Shown: one piece after another, positions 9,113 to 20,100 of the stretch
Position numbering within the stretch: the stretch's first letter is position 1
How the letters are laid out: every line of letters starts with the position of its first letter
NCBI GenBank assembly: GCA_027320105.1
Contig: DAHVMA010000057.1
Location: 1-41,655, forward strand
Length of the DNA: 41,655 bases
Origin: JAKAQB01 sp027320105
GTDB taxonomy: Bacteria; Actinomycetota; Acidimicrobiia; Acidimicrobiales; Palsa-688
Direction: 5' to 3'
The notes under the pieces: model-generated
Seen by the model: the letters and a program-made list of their open reading frames with translations, nothing else
What the model was told of the DNA's origin: nothing
The model's database searches: none
Program-made: the position numbers and the translations under genes

Positions 9113-9127
9113 TACGGTACAACCGTA
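9113..9127. repeat. short perfect inverted repeat near cassette edge
   Basis: TACGGT and ACCGTA separated by ACA, in an AT-rich patch between the hicB stop and the orphan rpsJ tail. It could be an operator, a recombination site or part of a terminator. Nothing in the sequence decides between these. Confidence 0.35.
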
Positions 9128-9158
9128 GTTGCACGAACCTCATCCTCAGGCTCGCCGC

Positions 9159-9374
9159 TCACAGGACCTGGACCTTCGTTGATCCAGCAGCGGTTGGCGC
9201 AGGCACCGGCTCACCGTGCTCTCGAAGAGAACTGATATGGAGCGGGATGGCCTCGGCAATGAGCCTCTCGACCTCTTCATGGCTCCCACCTGCAGCAACG
9301 CAGCCGGGGAGGTCGGGCACATACGCGCCCCAGGCTTCCCCCTCCTGCTCGATGACCACGACGTACTCAGTCAC
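9159..9374 (-). CDS. hicB: HicB-family antitoxin
   Basis: HicB antitoxins bind and block the HicA mRNA interferase. The 71-residue product has the RNase-H-like fold pattern of the family: TEYVVVIEQEGEAWGAYVPDLPGCVAAGGSHEE in consecutive strands, then the helix EVERLIAEAIPLHISSLREHGEPVP. It is short and has no added DNA-binding domain. The GTG at 9374 overlaps the old hicA stop codon (GTGACTGA). Because of the frameshift in hicA, the same frame now also runs upstream into the toxin sequence, so it may be made as the free form, the 138-residue fusion from 9575, or both. Confidence 0.85.
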   Translation of the reverse strand: MTEYVVVIEQEGEAWGAYVPDLPGCVAAGGSHEEVERLIAEAIPLHISSLREHGEPVPAPTAAGSTKVQVL

Positions 9375-9575
9375 GCTGTCTCTTTTCCGACCCGTGGGCC
9401 TGCTTCCAGATCGATGCCAGAGTACCCCTGGGCACTTCACTTCATCCCTGGGCTTGCCCGCGACCGTCACCGTTCCCGGGCGATCCGGATGACGGAACTG
9501 GCGATGCGAACCGGACTGTCTCTCGAGACGCCAGCCCTCCCGTTCCAGGATCCGGATCACCTCACGTACCTTCAC
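9367..9575 (-). pseudogene. hicA: HicA-family mRNA interferase, frameshifted
   Basis: HicA toxins are small dsRBD-fold RNases that cut mRNA. From the GTG at 9575 the frame gives VKVREVIRILEREGW, then GSHRQFRHP with the catalytic His (residue 24) and GTVTVAGKPRDEV. It then leaves the family pattern. A 5-bp tandem repeat (GAAGT GAAGT) lies at that point. Removing one copy restores DEVPRGTLASIWKQAHG and a stop at 9369-9367, a normal 67-residue HicA ending. The duplication shifts the frame into that of hicB. The C-terminal helix of the toxin is lost, so activity is doubtful. No clear ribosome binding site precedes the GTG. Confidence 0.8.
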
Positions 9576-9747
9576 GACGTGGAGGCCAGAAGTCGGCTGT
9601 GAGGGTCTCTCGCAGCCATCGACGCCGTTCAAACTCGTCCCGAGCCAAGCGGCCGCCTCCAGGCGGTATACAGTAACGAGCTACGAAATGGTCGGTGAGC
9701 GTCGCCGCATCGGAGCGTTCCTCATGATCACCGACAGCAAGAAGCCG

Positions 9748-9773
9748 CGTCAGTTTTGCTGTATCTTGATCTC
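9748..9773 (-). repeat. rpsJ 3' end, copy inside the gene
   Basis: The last codons of rpsJ and its stop. It is the partner of the orphan copy at 9074-9099, with 22 of 26 bases identical. Confidence 0.75.
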
Positions 9774-10070
9774 GATGTCCACGCCGGCGGGCAGCTCGAT
9801 GCGCTGCAGCGAGTCGACCGTCTTGGGGGTGTGCTCGACGATGTCGAGAAGCCGCTTGTGGACCCGCATCTCGAAGTGCTCGCGGCTGTCCTTGTACTTG
9901 TGGGGGCTGCGGATGACCGTGTAGCGGTTCTTCTCGGTGGGCAGTGGCACCGGGCCGCGCACCTTTGCCTGGGTGCGCAGGACCGTCTCGACGATCTTCT
10001 TCGTCGACTGGTCGAGGATCTCGTGGTCGTAGGCCTTCAGGCGAATGCGGATCCGCTGCGTCGGCGGCAT
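9750..10070 (-). CDS. rpsJ: 30S ribosomal protein S10
   Basis: S10 is part of the small-subunit head and, as NusE, of transcription antitermination complexes. The 106-residue product starts MPPTQRIRIRLKAYDHEILD and contains VRGPVPLPTEKNRYTVIRSPH-KYKDSREHFE and HTPKTVDSLQRIELPAGVDIEI, all typical. The ATG at 10070-10068 has GGGAGG upstream. It is the last gene of the str run here. The normal next gene, rplC, lies 3.4 kb further on. The final codons are repeated at 9074-9099. Confidence 0.97.
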   Translation of the reverse strand: MPPTQRIRIRLKAYDHEILDQSTKKIVETVLRTQAKVRGPVPLPTEKNRYTVIRSPHKYKDSREHFEMRVHKRLLDIVEHTPKTVDSLQRIELPAGVDIEIKIQQN

Positions 10071-10126
10071 CGGGGCCCTCCCAGGGCGGTGCGGTCTGTC
10101 AAGAGGCGAAGGGGGCTGGAGATGAA

Positions 10127-10154
10127 ACGGTCGGGGAACAGGGCCCCCGACCGT
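10127..10154 (-). terminator. hairpin between tuf and rpsJ
   Basis: A perfect 10-bp stem (ACGGTCGGGG with CCCCGACCGT) and 8-base loop start 5 bases after the tuf stop. On the minus strand it is followed by TTCATC, a weak T run. It could be a terminator or an attenuator that lowers read-through from tuf into rpsJ. Confidence 0.5.
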
Positions 10155-10158
10155 ACGG

Positions 10159-11349
<1,191 letters not shown>

Positions 11350-11578
11350 GAAGGCTCCTGGGGATCCGACCCGGTTGGCCGGGCTGACGCGGTGGTGAAG
11401 AGTAGCGGAGCGCCGGCGGTCGCCCGCCGGCAGGTCAGCTGGGGGGTAAGAGCCGAGGCGTTGCGCTCCGGGCCGCCCTGCGCCACACGCCATGGTAGCG
11501 CGCGCCAGACACCAGCCGTCGGGCCGAGGGCCGGCCAACGTGAGCTTAGCCCGCTGGGCGCTCGTCGCCGGCTCTGCT

Positions 11579-13687
<2,109 letters not shown>

Positions 13688-13766
13688 CGTCTGTACTCAC
13701 GCTTTCGCGTCGGGAGGTCTCTCTAGAAAGTCGTAGCGGGTCGGGGTGCGAGCGACGCGGACGAGG

Positions 13767-13793
13767 CGCCCGGTCGATCTGATCGGCCGGGCG
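13767..13793. other. hairpin between rpsG and fusA
   Basis: CGCCCGG TCGAT and ATCGG CCGGGCG pair over 12 bases, with one T-G wobble on the plus strand (an A-C mismatch in the minus-strand transcript), around a 3-base loop. There is no T run. It may be an attenuator, an RNA-processing site or a target for autogenous control of the str operon. The sequence does not say which. Confidence 0.35.
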
Positions 13794-13811
13794 GTGGGAT
13801 TCGCCAGGCCT

Positions 13812-14282
13812 CTACCAGCGGTAGTGGGCGAACGCCTTGTTGGACTCGGCCATCTTGTGCAGGTCCTCACGGCGCTTCACGGCGTTCCCGACGCCGTTGG
13901 AAGCATCGAGCAGCTCGGCGGCGAGCTTGTCGGCCATTGTCTTCTCCCGCCGCTGCCGGGAGTACCCGACCAACCACCGGATCGACAGGGTGGTCGCCCG
14001 GCGGGGGCGGACCTCCACGGGCACCTGGTAGGTGGCGCCGCCGACCCGGCGGCTGCGGACCTCGAGCTGCGGCTTGGTGTTGTCCACCGCCCGCTTGAGA
14101 GCGGTGACCGGATCGCCACCGGTCTTGTCCTTGAGCTGGTCGAGGGCGTCGTAGACGATCCGCTCGGCCAGGCTGCGCTTGCCCCGCTCGAGCACCTTGT
14201 TGACCACCTGGGTCACGAGCAGCGAGCGGTAGATGGGGTCAGGGAGGAGATCCCTGCGGGGTGCTGGTCCCTTGCGCGGCAT
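13812..14282 (-). CDS. rpsG: 30S ribosomal protein S7
   Basis: S7 starts assembly of the small-subunit head and contacts E-site tRNA. The 156-residue product has MPRKGPAPRRDLLPDPIY, VNKVLERGKRSLAERIVYDA, RVGGATYQVPVEVRPRRATTL and ANKAFAHYRW-type C-terminus (SNKAFAHYRW). The length is normal. It begins 5 bases after rpsL. Confidence 0.98.
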   Translation of the reverse strand: MPRKGPAPRRDLLPDPIYRSLLVTQVVNKVLERGKRSLAERIVYDALDQLKDKTGGDPVTALKRAVDNTKPQLEVRSRRVGGATYQVPVEVRPRRATTLSIRWLVGYSRQRREKTMADKLAAELLDASNGVGNAVKRREDLHKMAESNKAFAHYRW

Positions 14283-14287
14283 GACGG

Positions 14288-14656
14288 CTAGCCCTTCTTG
14301 GCCCCGTAGCGGCTACGGGCCTGCTTGCGGTCGCGGACACCCGAGGTGTCGAGGGTCCCGCGGATGATCTTGTAGCGCACGCCGGGCAGGTCCTTGACAC
14401 GGCCCCCGCGCACCAGGACGATCGAGTGCTCCTGGAGGTTGTGGCCCACGCCCGGGATGTAGGCGGTGATCTCCGTGCCGCTGGTCAGGCGGACGCGAGC
14501 GACCTTGCGCAGCGCCGAGTTGGGCTTCTTGGGGGTCGTCGTGTACACGCGCGTGCACACCCCCCGGCGCTGCGGCGCCCCGCGGAGGGCGGGTGTCTTG
14601 GTCTTGTCGGACTTCTGCTCGCGGCCCTTCCGGACCAGCTGTGCAATGGTGGGCAA
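14288..14656 (-). CDS. rpsL: 30S ribosomal protein S12
   Basis: S12 guards decoding accuracy. The 122-residue product has PTIAQLVRKGR, APQRRGVCTRVYTTTPKKPNSALRK and GGRVKDLPGVRYKIIRGTLD. The lysines where streptomycin-resistance changes arise (in TPKKPNS and GRVKDLPG) are the usual ones. It is the first gene of the str run and is divergent from the membrane protein at 14838. Confidence 0.98.
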   Translation of the reverse strand: MPTIAQLVRKGREQKSDKTKTPALRGAPQRRGVCTRVYTTTPKKPNSALRKVARVRLTSGTEITAYIPGVGHNLQEHSIVLVRGGRVKDLPGVRYKIIRGTLDTSGVRDRKQARSRYGAKKG

Positions 14657-14724
14657 CGAAACCTCTCGATCGGGGAACCCGGCGCCGGCCAGGCGCGCTC
14701 GCGCGGCCGGGCAGGCCGTTGACC

Positions 14725-14754
14725 AGGGTACCGCACCGGTGGGTCAGAATGGAA
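14725..14754 (-). promoter_or_regulatory. candidate promoter of the str operon
   Basis: On the minus strand TTCCAT, 18 bases, TACCCT, about 70 bases before the rpsL start. The -10 fits TAnnnT and the -35 is weak. The 181-base divergent gap must also hold a promoter for the plus-strand gene. TTGACC at 14719-14724 is one possible -35 for it. Confidence 0.3.
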
Positions 14755-14837
14755 CCCGCCCACCCGGCCGCAGCGCCGGGCGGGCCGGGGGCGCGCGGCG
14801 CGGCGGCTTTCTCCATGCGCAATCGTTGCGTCCCTTC

Positions 14838-17042
14838 ATGGCCGCCGAGGAGACTGCACCGATCAGCGAGCGCCCCCCCCGACACAACCCGCTGGTGGGG
14901 CTGCTCCCCCAACTCGTTGTCGTCGGCGTCACCATCGCCAACGTCGTCGCCGTGCGGGCGAGCCGGCTGCCCGTCGCGTACCTCGACGACTCCGACATCC
15001 ACGAGCAGATGGTCCGCTTCGCCCGCCAGTCGTTCGCCCACGGACTCGACCCGCTCACCCGGTGGTTCCCCTACCTGAACGAGGGTTCACCCCAGTTCCT
15101 GCACTACCAGAGCCTCGGGGCGATGCTGACCGGCGCCGTCGGGCTGGCCGTCGGCGCGGACGTCGCCTTCCGGTGGAGCCTCTACCTGCTGTGGGCGCTG
15201 TGGCCGATCGTCATCTACGCCTCGGCCCGGATCTTCGGCCTCGACCGCTGGGCGTCGGCGATGGCGGCGGCCGTCTCGCCCGTGCTCATGAGCGCACCCG
15301 GCGTGGGCTACGAGGTGAACGGCTACCTGTGGATCGGCTACGGCCTGTGGGCGCAGGAGTGGGGGATGCTGTTCCTGCCGCTGGCGTGGGCGTGCACCTG
15401 GCGCGCCGTCGCCGACCGGCGCTGGACGCTGCCGGCGGTGGCGGCGATCGCAGCCACGGTCTGCTGCCACTTCGAGACCGGGTACCTGGCGCTCGCCGGG
15501 CCCATGCTCATGCCGTGGCTGGCGCCCTCCGACCTGCGCCGGCGGGTCGGGCGGGCCGCCGTCGTGGCCGTCCTGTCCTTCGCAGCGGCAGCGTGGGCGG
15601 TCGTCCCGCTGATCGTGTACCGCAACTGGGCCGCCATCAACCAGGCCCTCGTCAACGGCCCCCTCGTGAACGGCTACGGCGCCAGGCAGGTGATGACGTG
15701 GCTGGTGGACGGGGAGGTGTTCGACAACGGGAGGCCGGCGATCGTGACGTCGTTGGCCGCCGTCGGCACGCTCGTCGCCCTGTGGCGGTGGCGGCGTGAG
15801 GCAGTGGGGCGAGCGTTGGTGGTGATGGGCGTGTTCAGCATGCTGCTGTGCTGGGGGCGCACGACGTGGGGACCGCTCATGAACCTCGTGCCGGGAGGCC
15901 ACGACGTCTTCTTCCGGCGGTTCATGTTCGGCTTGCAGCTGGCTGGCATCTTCGTCGCCGGCATCGCCGTCAGCGGGGTGGCCCGGCTGCTCGGCGCCGG
16001 CGTGGGCCGGGTGGCCAGCGGGTGGGCCAGGACCGGTCCCGACACCGCCCTCGCCAGGCGGGCGGGCCAGATCGGCGCCCTTCTCACCGTCCCCATCGTG
16101 GTCCTGCTCGCCGTCCCCGTCGTGAGCAACGTCGGCCAGTACACGGCCCGCAACGCCCGGGACATCGCCATCCAAAGGGCTGAGCAGGCACCGGCGGCGG
16201 CGGAGATCGCCCCCCTCCTCGGGTACATCAAGGCCCGCGGCGGGGGCCGCACCTACGCAGGCAACCCCAACAACTGGGGCAGCAACTTCGACGTCGGCCT
16301 GGTCCCGGTCTACAAGTACATCGAGAGCCAGGACATCGACGAGGTTGGATTCACGCTGCGGACCGCATCGCTCATGAGCCAGCCGGAGTTCCACTTCGAC
16401 CAGTACGACAACGGCGACTACCTCGCCTTCGGCATCCGCTGGCTGCTGTACCCGGCGGGCCAGCCGCTGCCGACCGGGGCCCGCTACGTCATGCACAGCG
16501 GGCCGTACTGGCTCTACGAGCTGCCCCAGGACGGCTACGTGTCGGTCGTCGACACCGTCGGGACCATCGCGGCCAACCGCAGCGACGTCGGCCCCGTCAC
16601 CTCGTCCCTGCTGTCCGGGTCGCTGCTCTCCCAACACCGCGATCTCACCGTCTCGTGGCCCGGCCAGCCGGCCGCGGCCCCATCCGTCGCCCCGGGCGCG
16701 CCGGCGCCGGCGGGGCCACCGGGAAGGGTGATCTCGAGCGGCTCGACGCTCCAGTGGGGGCGGATGCCGGCAACCGTGCACCTCGCCCGGCGGGCGGTGG
16801 TGTTGCTGGCCACGTCGTTCGATCCGGGCTGGACGGCCACGGTCGACGGTCGCCGCACCCCCGTGCAGATGCTGGCGCCGGCCGTCGTCGGCGTCTCGGT
16901 CGGCCCGGGCACCCACCGGGTCGTGTTCCAGTACGTGGGCTTCGGTTGGTACCCGGAGCTGTGGGCGCTCACGGCCGTGGCAGCGGTGGCCGCCGGGGCG
17001 GCCGGCTGGGGCGGCCGGCGGCGGCGGCGGGCCGGGGGGTGA
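14838..17042 (+). CDS. large polytopic membrane protein, YfhO-like
   Basis: A 734-residue integral membrane protein of the GT-C-like/YfhO type. About ten or more hydrophobic segments fill residues 25-450. A soluble part follows, and near residues 655-705 there is the FDPGWTATVDGR-PV-GVSVGPGTHRVVFQY segment, a typical C-terminal beta domain of YfhO-like proteins. One last membrane segment and an Arg-rich tail close the chain. Family members are thought to help transfer sugars to lipids or cell-wall polymers, but the substrate cannot be read here. The ATG at 14838 is chosen as the first ATG before the first membrane segment. No clear ribosome binding site is seen. It stands alone, divergent from rpsL. 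Confidence 0.75.
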   Translation: MAAEETAPISERPPRHNPLVGLLPQLVVVGVTIANVVAVRASRLPVAYLDDSDIHEQMVRFARQSFAHGLDPLTRWFPYLNEGSPQFLHYQSLGAMLTGAVGLAVGADVAFRWSLYLLWALWPIVIYASARIFGLDRWASAMAAAVSPVLMSAPGVGYEVNGYLWIGYGLWAQEWGMLFLPLAWACTWRAVADRRWTLPAVAAIAATVCCHFETGYLALAGPMLMPWLAPSDLRRRVGRAAVVAVLSFAAAAWAVVPLIVYRNWAAINQALVNGPLVNGYGARQVMTWLVDGEVFDNGRPAIVTSLAAVGTLVALWRWRREAVGRALVVMGVFSMLLCWGRTTWGPLMNLVPGGHDVFFRRFMFGLQLAGIFVAGIAVSGVARLLGAGVGRVASGWARTGPDTALARRAGQIGALLTVPIVVLLAVPVVSNVGQYTARNARDIAIQRAEQAPAAAEIAPLLGYIKARGGGRTYAGNPNNWGSNFDVGLVPVYKYIESQDIDEVGFTLRTASLMSQPEFHFDQYDNGDYLAFGIRWLLYPAGQPLPTGARYVMHSGPYWLYELPQDGYVSVVDTVGTIAANRSDVGPVTSSLLSGSLLSQHRDLTVSWPGQPAAAPSVAPGAPAPAGPPGRVISSGSTLQWGRMPATVHLARRAVVLLATSFDPGWTATVDGRRTPVQMLAPAVVGVSVGPGTHRVVFQYVGFGWYPELWALTAVAAVAAGAAGWGGRRRRRAGG

Positions 17043-17059
17043 CAGGCGCGCCGGCGGCG

Positions 17060-17089
17060 GCCGGCCGGCTCAGGCGCCAGCCGGCCGGC
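17060..17089. terminator. hairpin between convergent genes
   Basis: GCCGGCCGGCT and AGCCGGCCGGC form a perfect 11-bp stem around an 8-base loop, 17 bases after the YfhO-like stop and 13 before the end of the opposing protease gene. A two-way terminator is likely, though no T run is present. Confidence 0.45.
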
Positions 17090-17102
17090 TCAGCCGCCGA
17101 GC

Positions 17103-20100
17103 TCAGCCGCCGGCAGCCACCGTGTAGGTGTAGGGCATGGCCGCCAGCTCGCTGGCGAAGGGGAAGATGCCCGGGGTCTGGGTGATCGCCTCGGCGTTGA
17201 CGGGCGTGAAGGCGTCGACGTACAGCGTGCCGGAGACCACGGTGCCGGCGCCGGCCGTCGGGGTGAACGTCACCGGGATGGTGACGGTCTGGCCGGGCTG
17301 GACGAGCACCGGCGTCGCCGCGTCGGCCGGGTTGACAGCCGACAGCCAGATGTCGCCGGTGGAGGAGGTGACCGCCGGGTCGAAGGGAGCCGTCGTCGCG
17401 GTCATCGAGGTGCGGATGGTGCCCGGCTTGTCGCCGTGGGCGCCGTCGGGGCCGAGGTACTCCGGGCTCACCACCCACGTCCCGCTCGGCACCATGCCGC
17501 TGGGAGGCGCGTACGTCGACGTGGGGTTGGTCGTCGGCGACGCCGAGGTGGCCAGGATGTCAGGGTCGCCGGGGCCGTAGTTGTAGTCGAACACGACTGG
17601 ATAGGAGCCGTGGGCCGTGACGGTGACGGCGGTCGTCTGCGACGGCACCGGGTAGGTGACGTAGGTCGTCCCGTTGGGCGGGACCGGGCCGTTGGCGGTC
17701 GTGACCGGCGCGAGGGGCAGCGTGGTGCTGCCGGGCAGGCGGGCGTCGACGAAGTACTCCTCCGGGCTGCTCCCGCTGTTGGTCACCTTCACGTCGACGG
17801 TCGTGGGGACGCCGGCGGTCAGGTCCGTCGACGCCGACGTCGGCAGAGTCGGGGCGCTGACGGTCGCAGCTCCGGTGGTGAGGGTCACGCCAAAGGGCTG
17901 CGACACAGCGAGCCCCGACACCCGGTTGTAGAACACCACGACGAGGGTCCACAGCCCGGCGGCCGGTGACAGGACGTGGAGTTGGGTGCCGCTCTCCCAT
18001 GTGAGCCGCTGGCCGCTCGTGCCGACGGTGAGCAAGGAGCTGGAGGCGGCCGACGCCGCCAGCCCGTTGGGGTCGACCAGCTCGGCGAAGGTGGTGTCTG
18101 CCGGGCTCGGGAGGCTGATGTCGGCGTTGAGCGCCGGTGCGCCGGCGGGCAGCTGGAACTGGTAGTAGGCGGTCTGGCCCGTCCCCGTCGACCGGCCGTT
18201 GCCCCCGGTGACGGTCCCGGTGAACGACGTTGTCGGCGCCGGCGTCGGGGCGAATGCCCGGAGCACCACGGGGATCGAGGCGTGGGCGGTGAAGGCGGGG
18301 ACACCGGGGGCAGCGCTGTTCAGCACGACCGAGCCCGCCTCGTCACCGGGAGCGCCCGGTAGGGCCGTGGCAAGGGTGAAGCTGCCGGACGCACCGGGCG
18401 CCAGGCTGAGCGTCGGAGGGCTGACGGTGCCCATGGACTGCCAGGTCGCGACCTGGGCCAGGAAGTGGACGCTGCCGGGGGCACCACCCTCCAAGGCGGC
18501 GGTCCACACGCCCGGCTGGGGGAAGGACACAGCGCTCGAGCCGTGGGCGCCGTTGCCGCCCGGCCAGCTGTAGCCGGCGAGCCTGTTGCCCGGGGTGAAG
18601 AGCACGATCGACACAGGCGCCCCGTTGGTGGAGAGCGTGGATGGCGTGCTCCACGCCACCTCCGTGTCGAGGCGAGCCTGGCCGGGGGGCACGGTGAAGT
18701 GCTCGACGACGGTGTACTGGTTGCCTGAGCCGAGGCTCGCCGACGCCTGGTCCACCGCCTGCCACGGCGACAGGACACGGCTGGACAGGCGGACGGTGAC
18801 CGGTCCGGCGCCGTCGTTGGTGAGGGTTTCGGAGAGGGTCTGGGGGGTGCCGGCTGGGCCGGCGACGTCGAGCTGGCTGGTCGAGGACAGCACGGCATGG
18901 CCGGCGGCGCCGGCGGCGCTGCCGTAGGACCGGGCGGCAAGGACGGCGGCGTAGGCGTCGATCAGGCCGGCACCCTGCTGGTCGCCGGGGGCGGCGATGT
19001 CCTGGGCCGTCGAGGTGATGATCTGCTTCACCACCGCCGGCGAGGGGCTGGCGCCCCGGTGACCCTCGCGGTAGGCCTGGATGACGAGGGCCGCCGTCCC
19101 GGAGGTGAGGGGGGCCGCTTCGCTCGTGCCCCCGACGGCCTGCAGCGACGACGGCTTGCCAGCGAGGTTGGTGCAGTCGGGGAACCGGGACAGGACCGGC
19201 GTGCAGTCGATCCAGCCGAGCTCGCCGGGGGCGACGGCGTCGAGGGTCCGGCCCGACTGCATCACCCCGCCCGACGACAGGGCGCTGACGTTGTCGTTGA
19301 TCCAACCGGCCTCGCGCACGCCTGGCGCCGATGGGAACCCGAGCTGTGCCCACAGCTGGTAGGCGGTGGACGCACCGGTGCTGATCACCTGGGGATCGCT
19401 CGCCGGCGAGCCGATGGTGTTGGTGGGGCCGGCGTCGCCGGTGGAGGAGATGACCGTCACGCCGCGGGCGACGGCTGCGTTGTCGGCGATCTGGGTCAGG
19501 TCGTAGGCGCCGTTGTCGGGGTAGGGGTTCGACCCCAGGGACTCGTTGAGGACGTTGACGTGGTCGTGGAGCACGGCCCAGTCGATGCCCTGCAGGACCG
19601 TCGAGGAGTAGGCGGCCGGCGCCGTTCCGAACACGTCCATGACGTCGAGGGTCACCCCGGGCGCGACCCCGCGGATCCTGATGTTGCACGGGCTGCTCAG
19701 GTTGCCGATGAACTTCTGGAGGCTGAGCACCGACCGGCCCTGCGCTGCGACGGAGCTGGCGTCGAGGAAGCTCTCGATGGACGCCGACCCCTGGTTGCCG
19801 AGCGTGCCGGTGTTGCTGAAGTCGCGGTAGTCGGCGATGACGTGCTGGCCGTTGGCGCGGATGTAGTCGGGGTTGTTGACGTCGATGCCGCCGGCGACGA
19901 TGCCGACCCGGACGCCGGCGCCTGTGTAGCCGAGCGTGGCGGCGGTGTCGCCCTTGCCGGACTGGCTGGCGGCGTGGATGAGCTCGATGGCCTGCGGGTT
20001 GAGTTGCACGGACTTGCCGGTCGGGCAGGCGCCTGCCGGGGGAGTGACCCCCGAGCCGAGGGAGGCGCGCCCGGGCCCGGACCGCATGATGGACGGCGGC

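Larger units (their letters stand above)
9100..9747 (-). mobile_element. hicAB cassette bounded by rpsJ 3' end repeats
   Basis: About 650 bases lie between the two copies of the rpsJ 3' end. They contain hicA (broken) and hicB and nothing else that codes convincingly. The stretch is visibly richer in A and T than its neighbours. The pattern resembles an element that integrates in the 3' end of a gene and restores it with its own copy, but no integrase is present. Recombination between diverged rpsJ ends, or an integrase acting in trans, could explain it. The origin is inferred. Confidence 0.5.

Noticed and set aside
9425..9460. Programmed ribosomal frameshift in hicA
   Set aside because: There is no slippery heptamer or downstream stem-loop that I can see. 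A simple 5-bp tandem duplication explains the shift exactly.
19525..19545. GGTTCGACCCC resembling a tRNA T-arm
   Set aside because: It lies inside the subtilase-like coding sequence and has no acceptor or anticodon arms around it.
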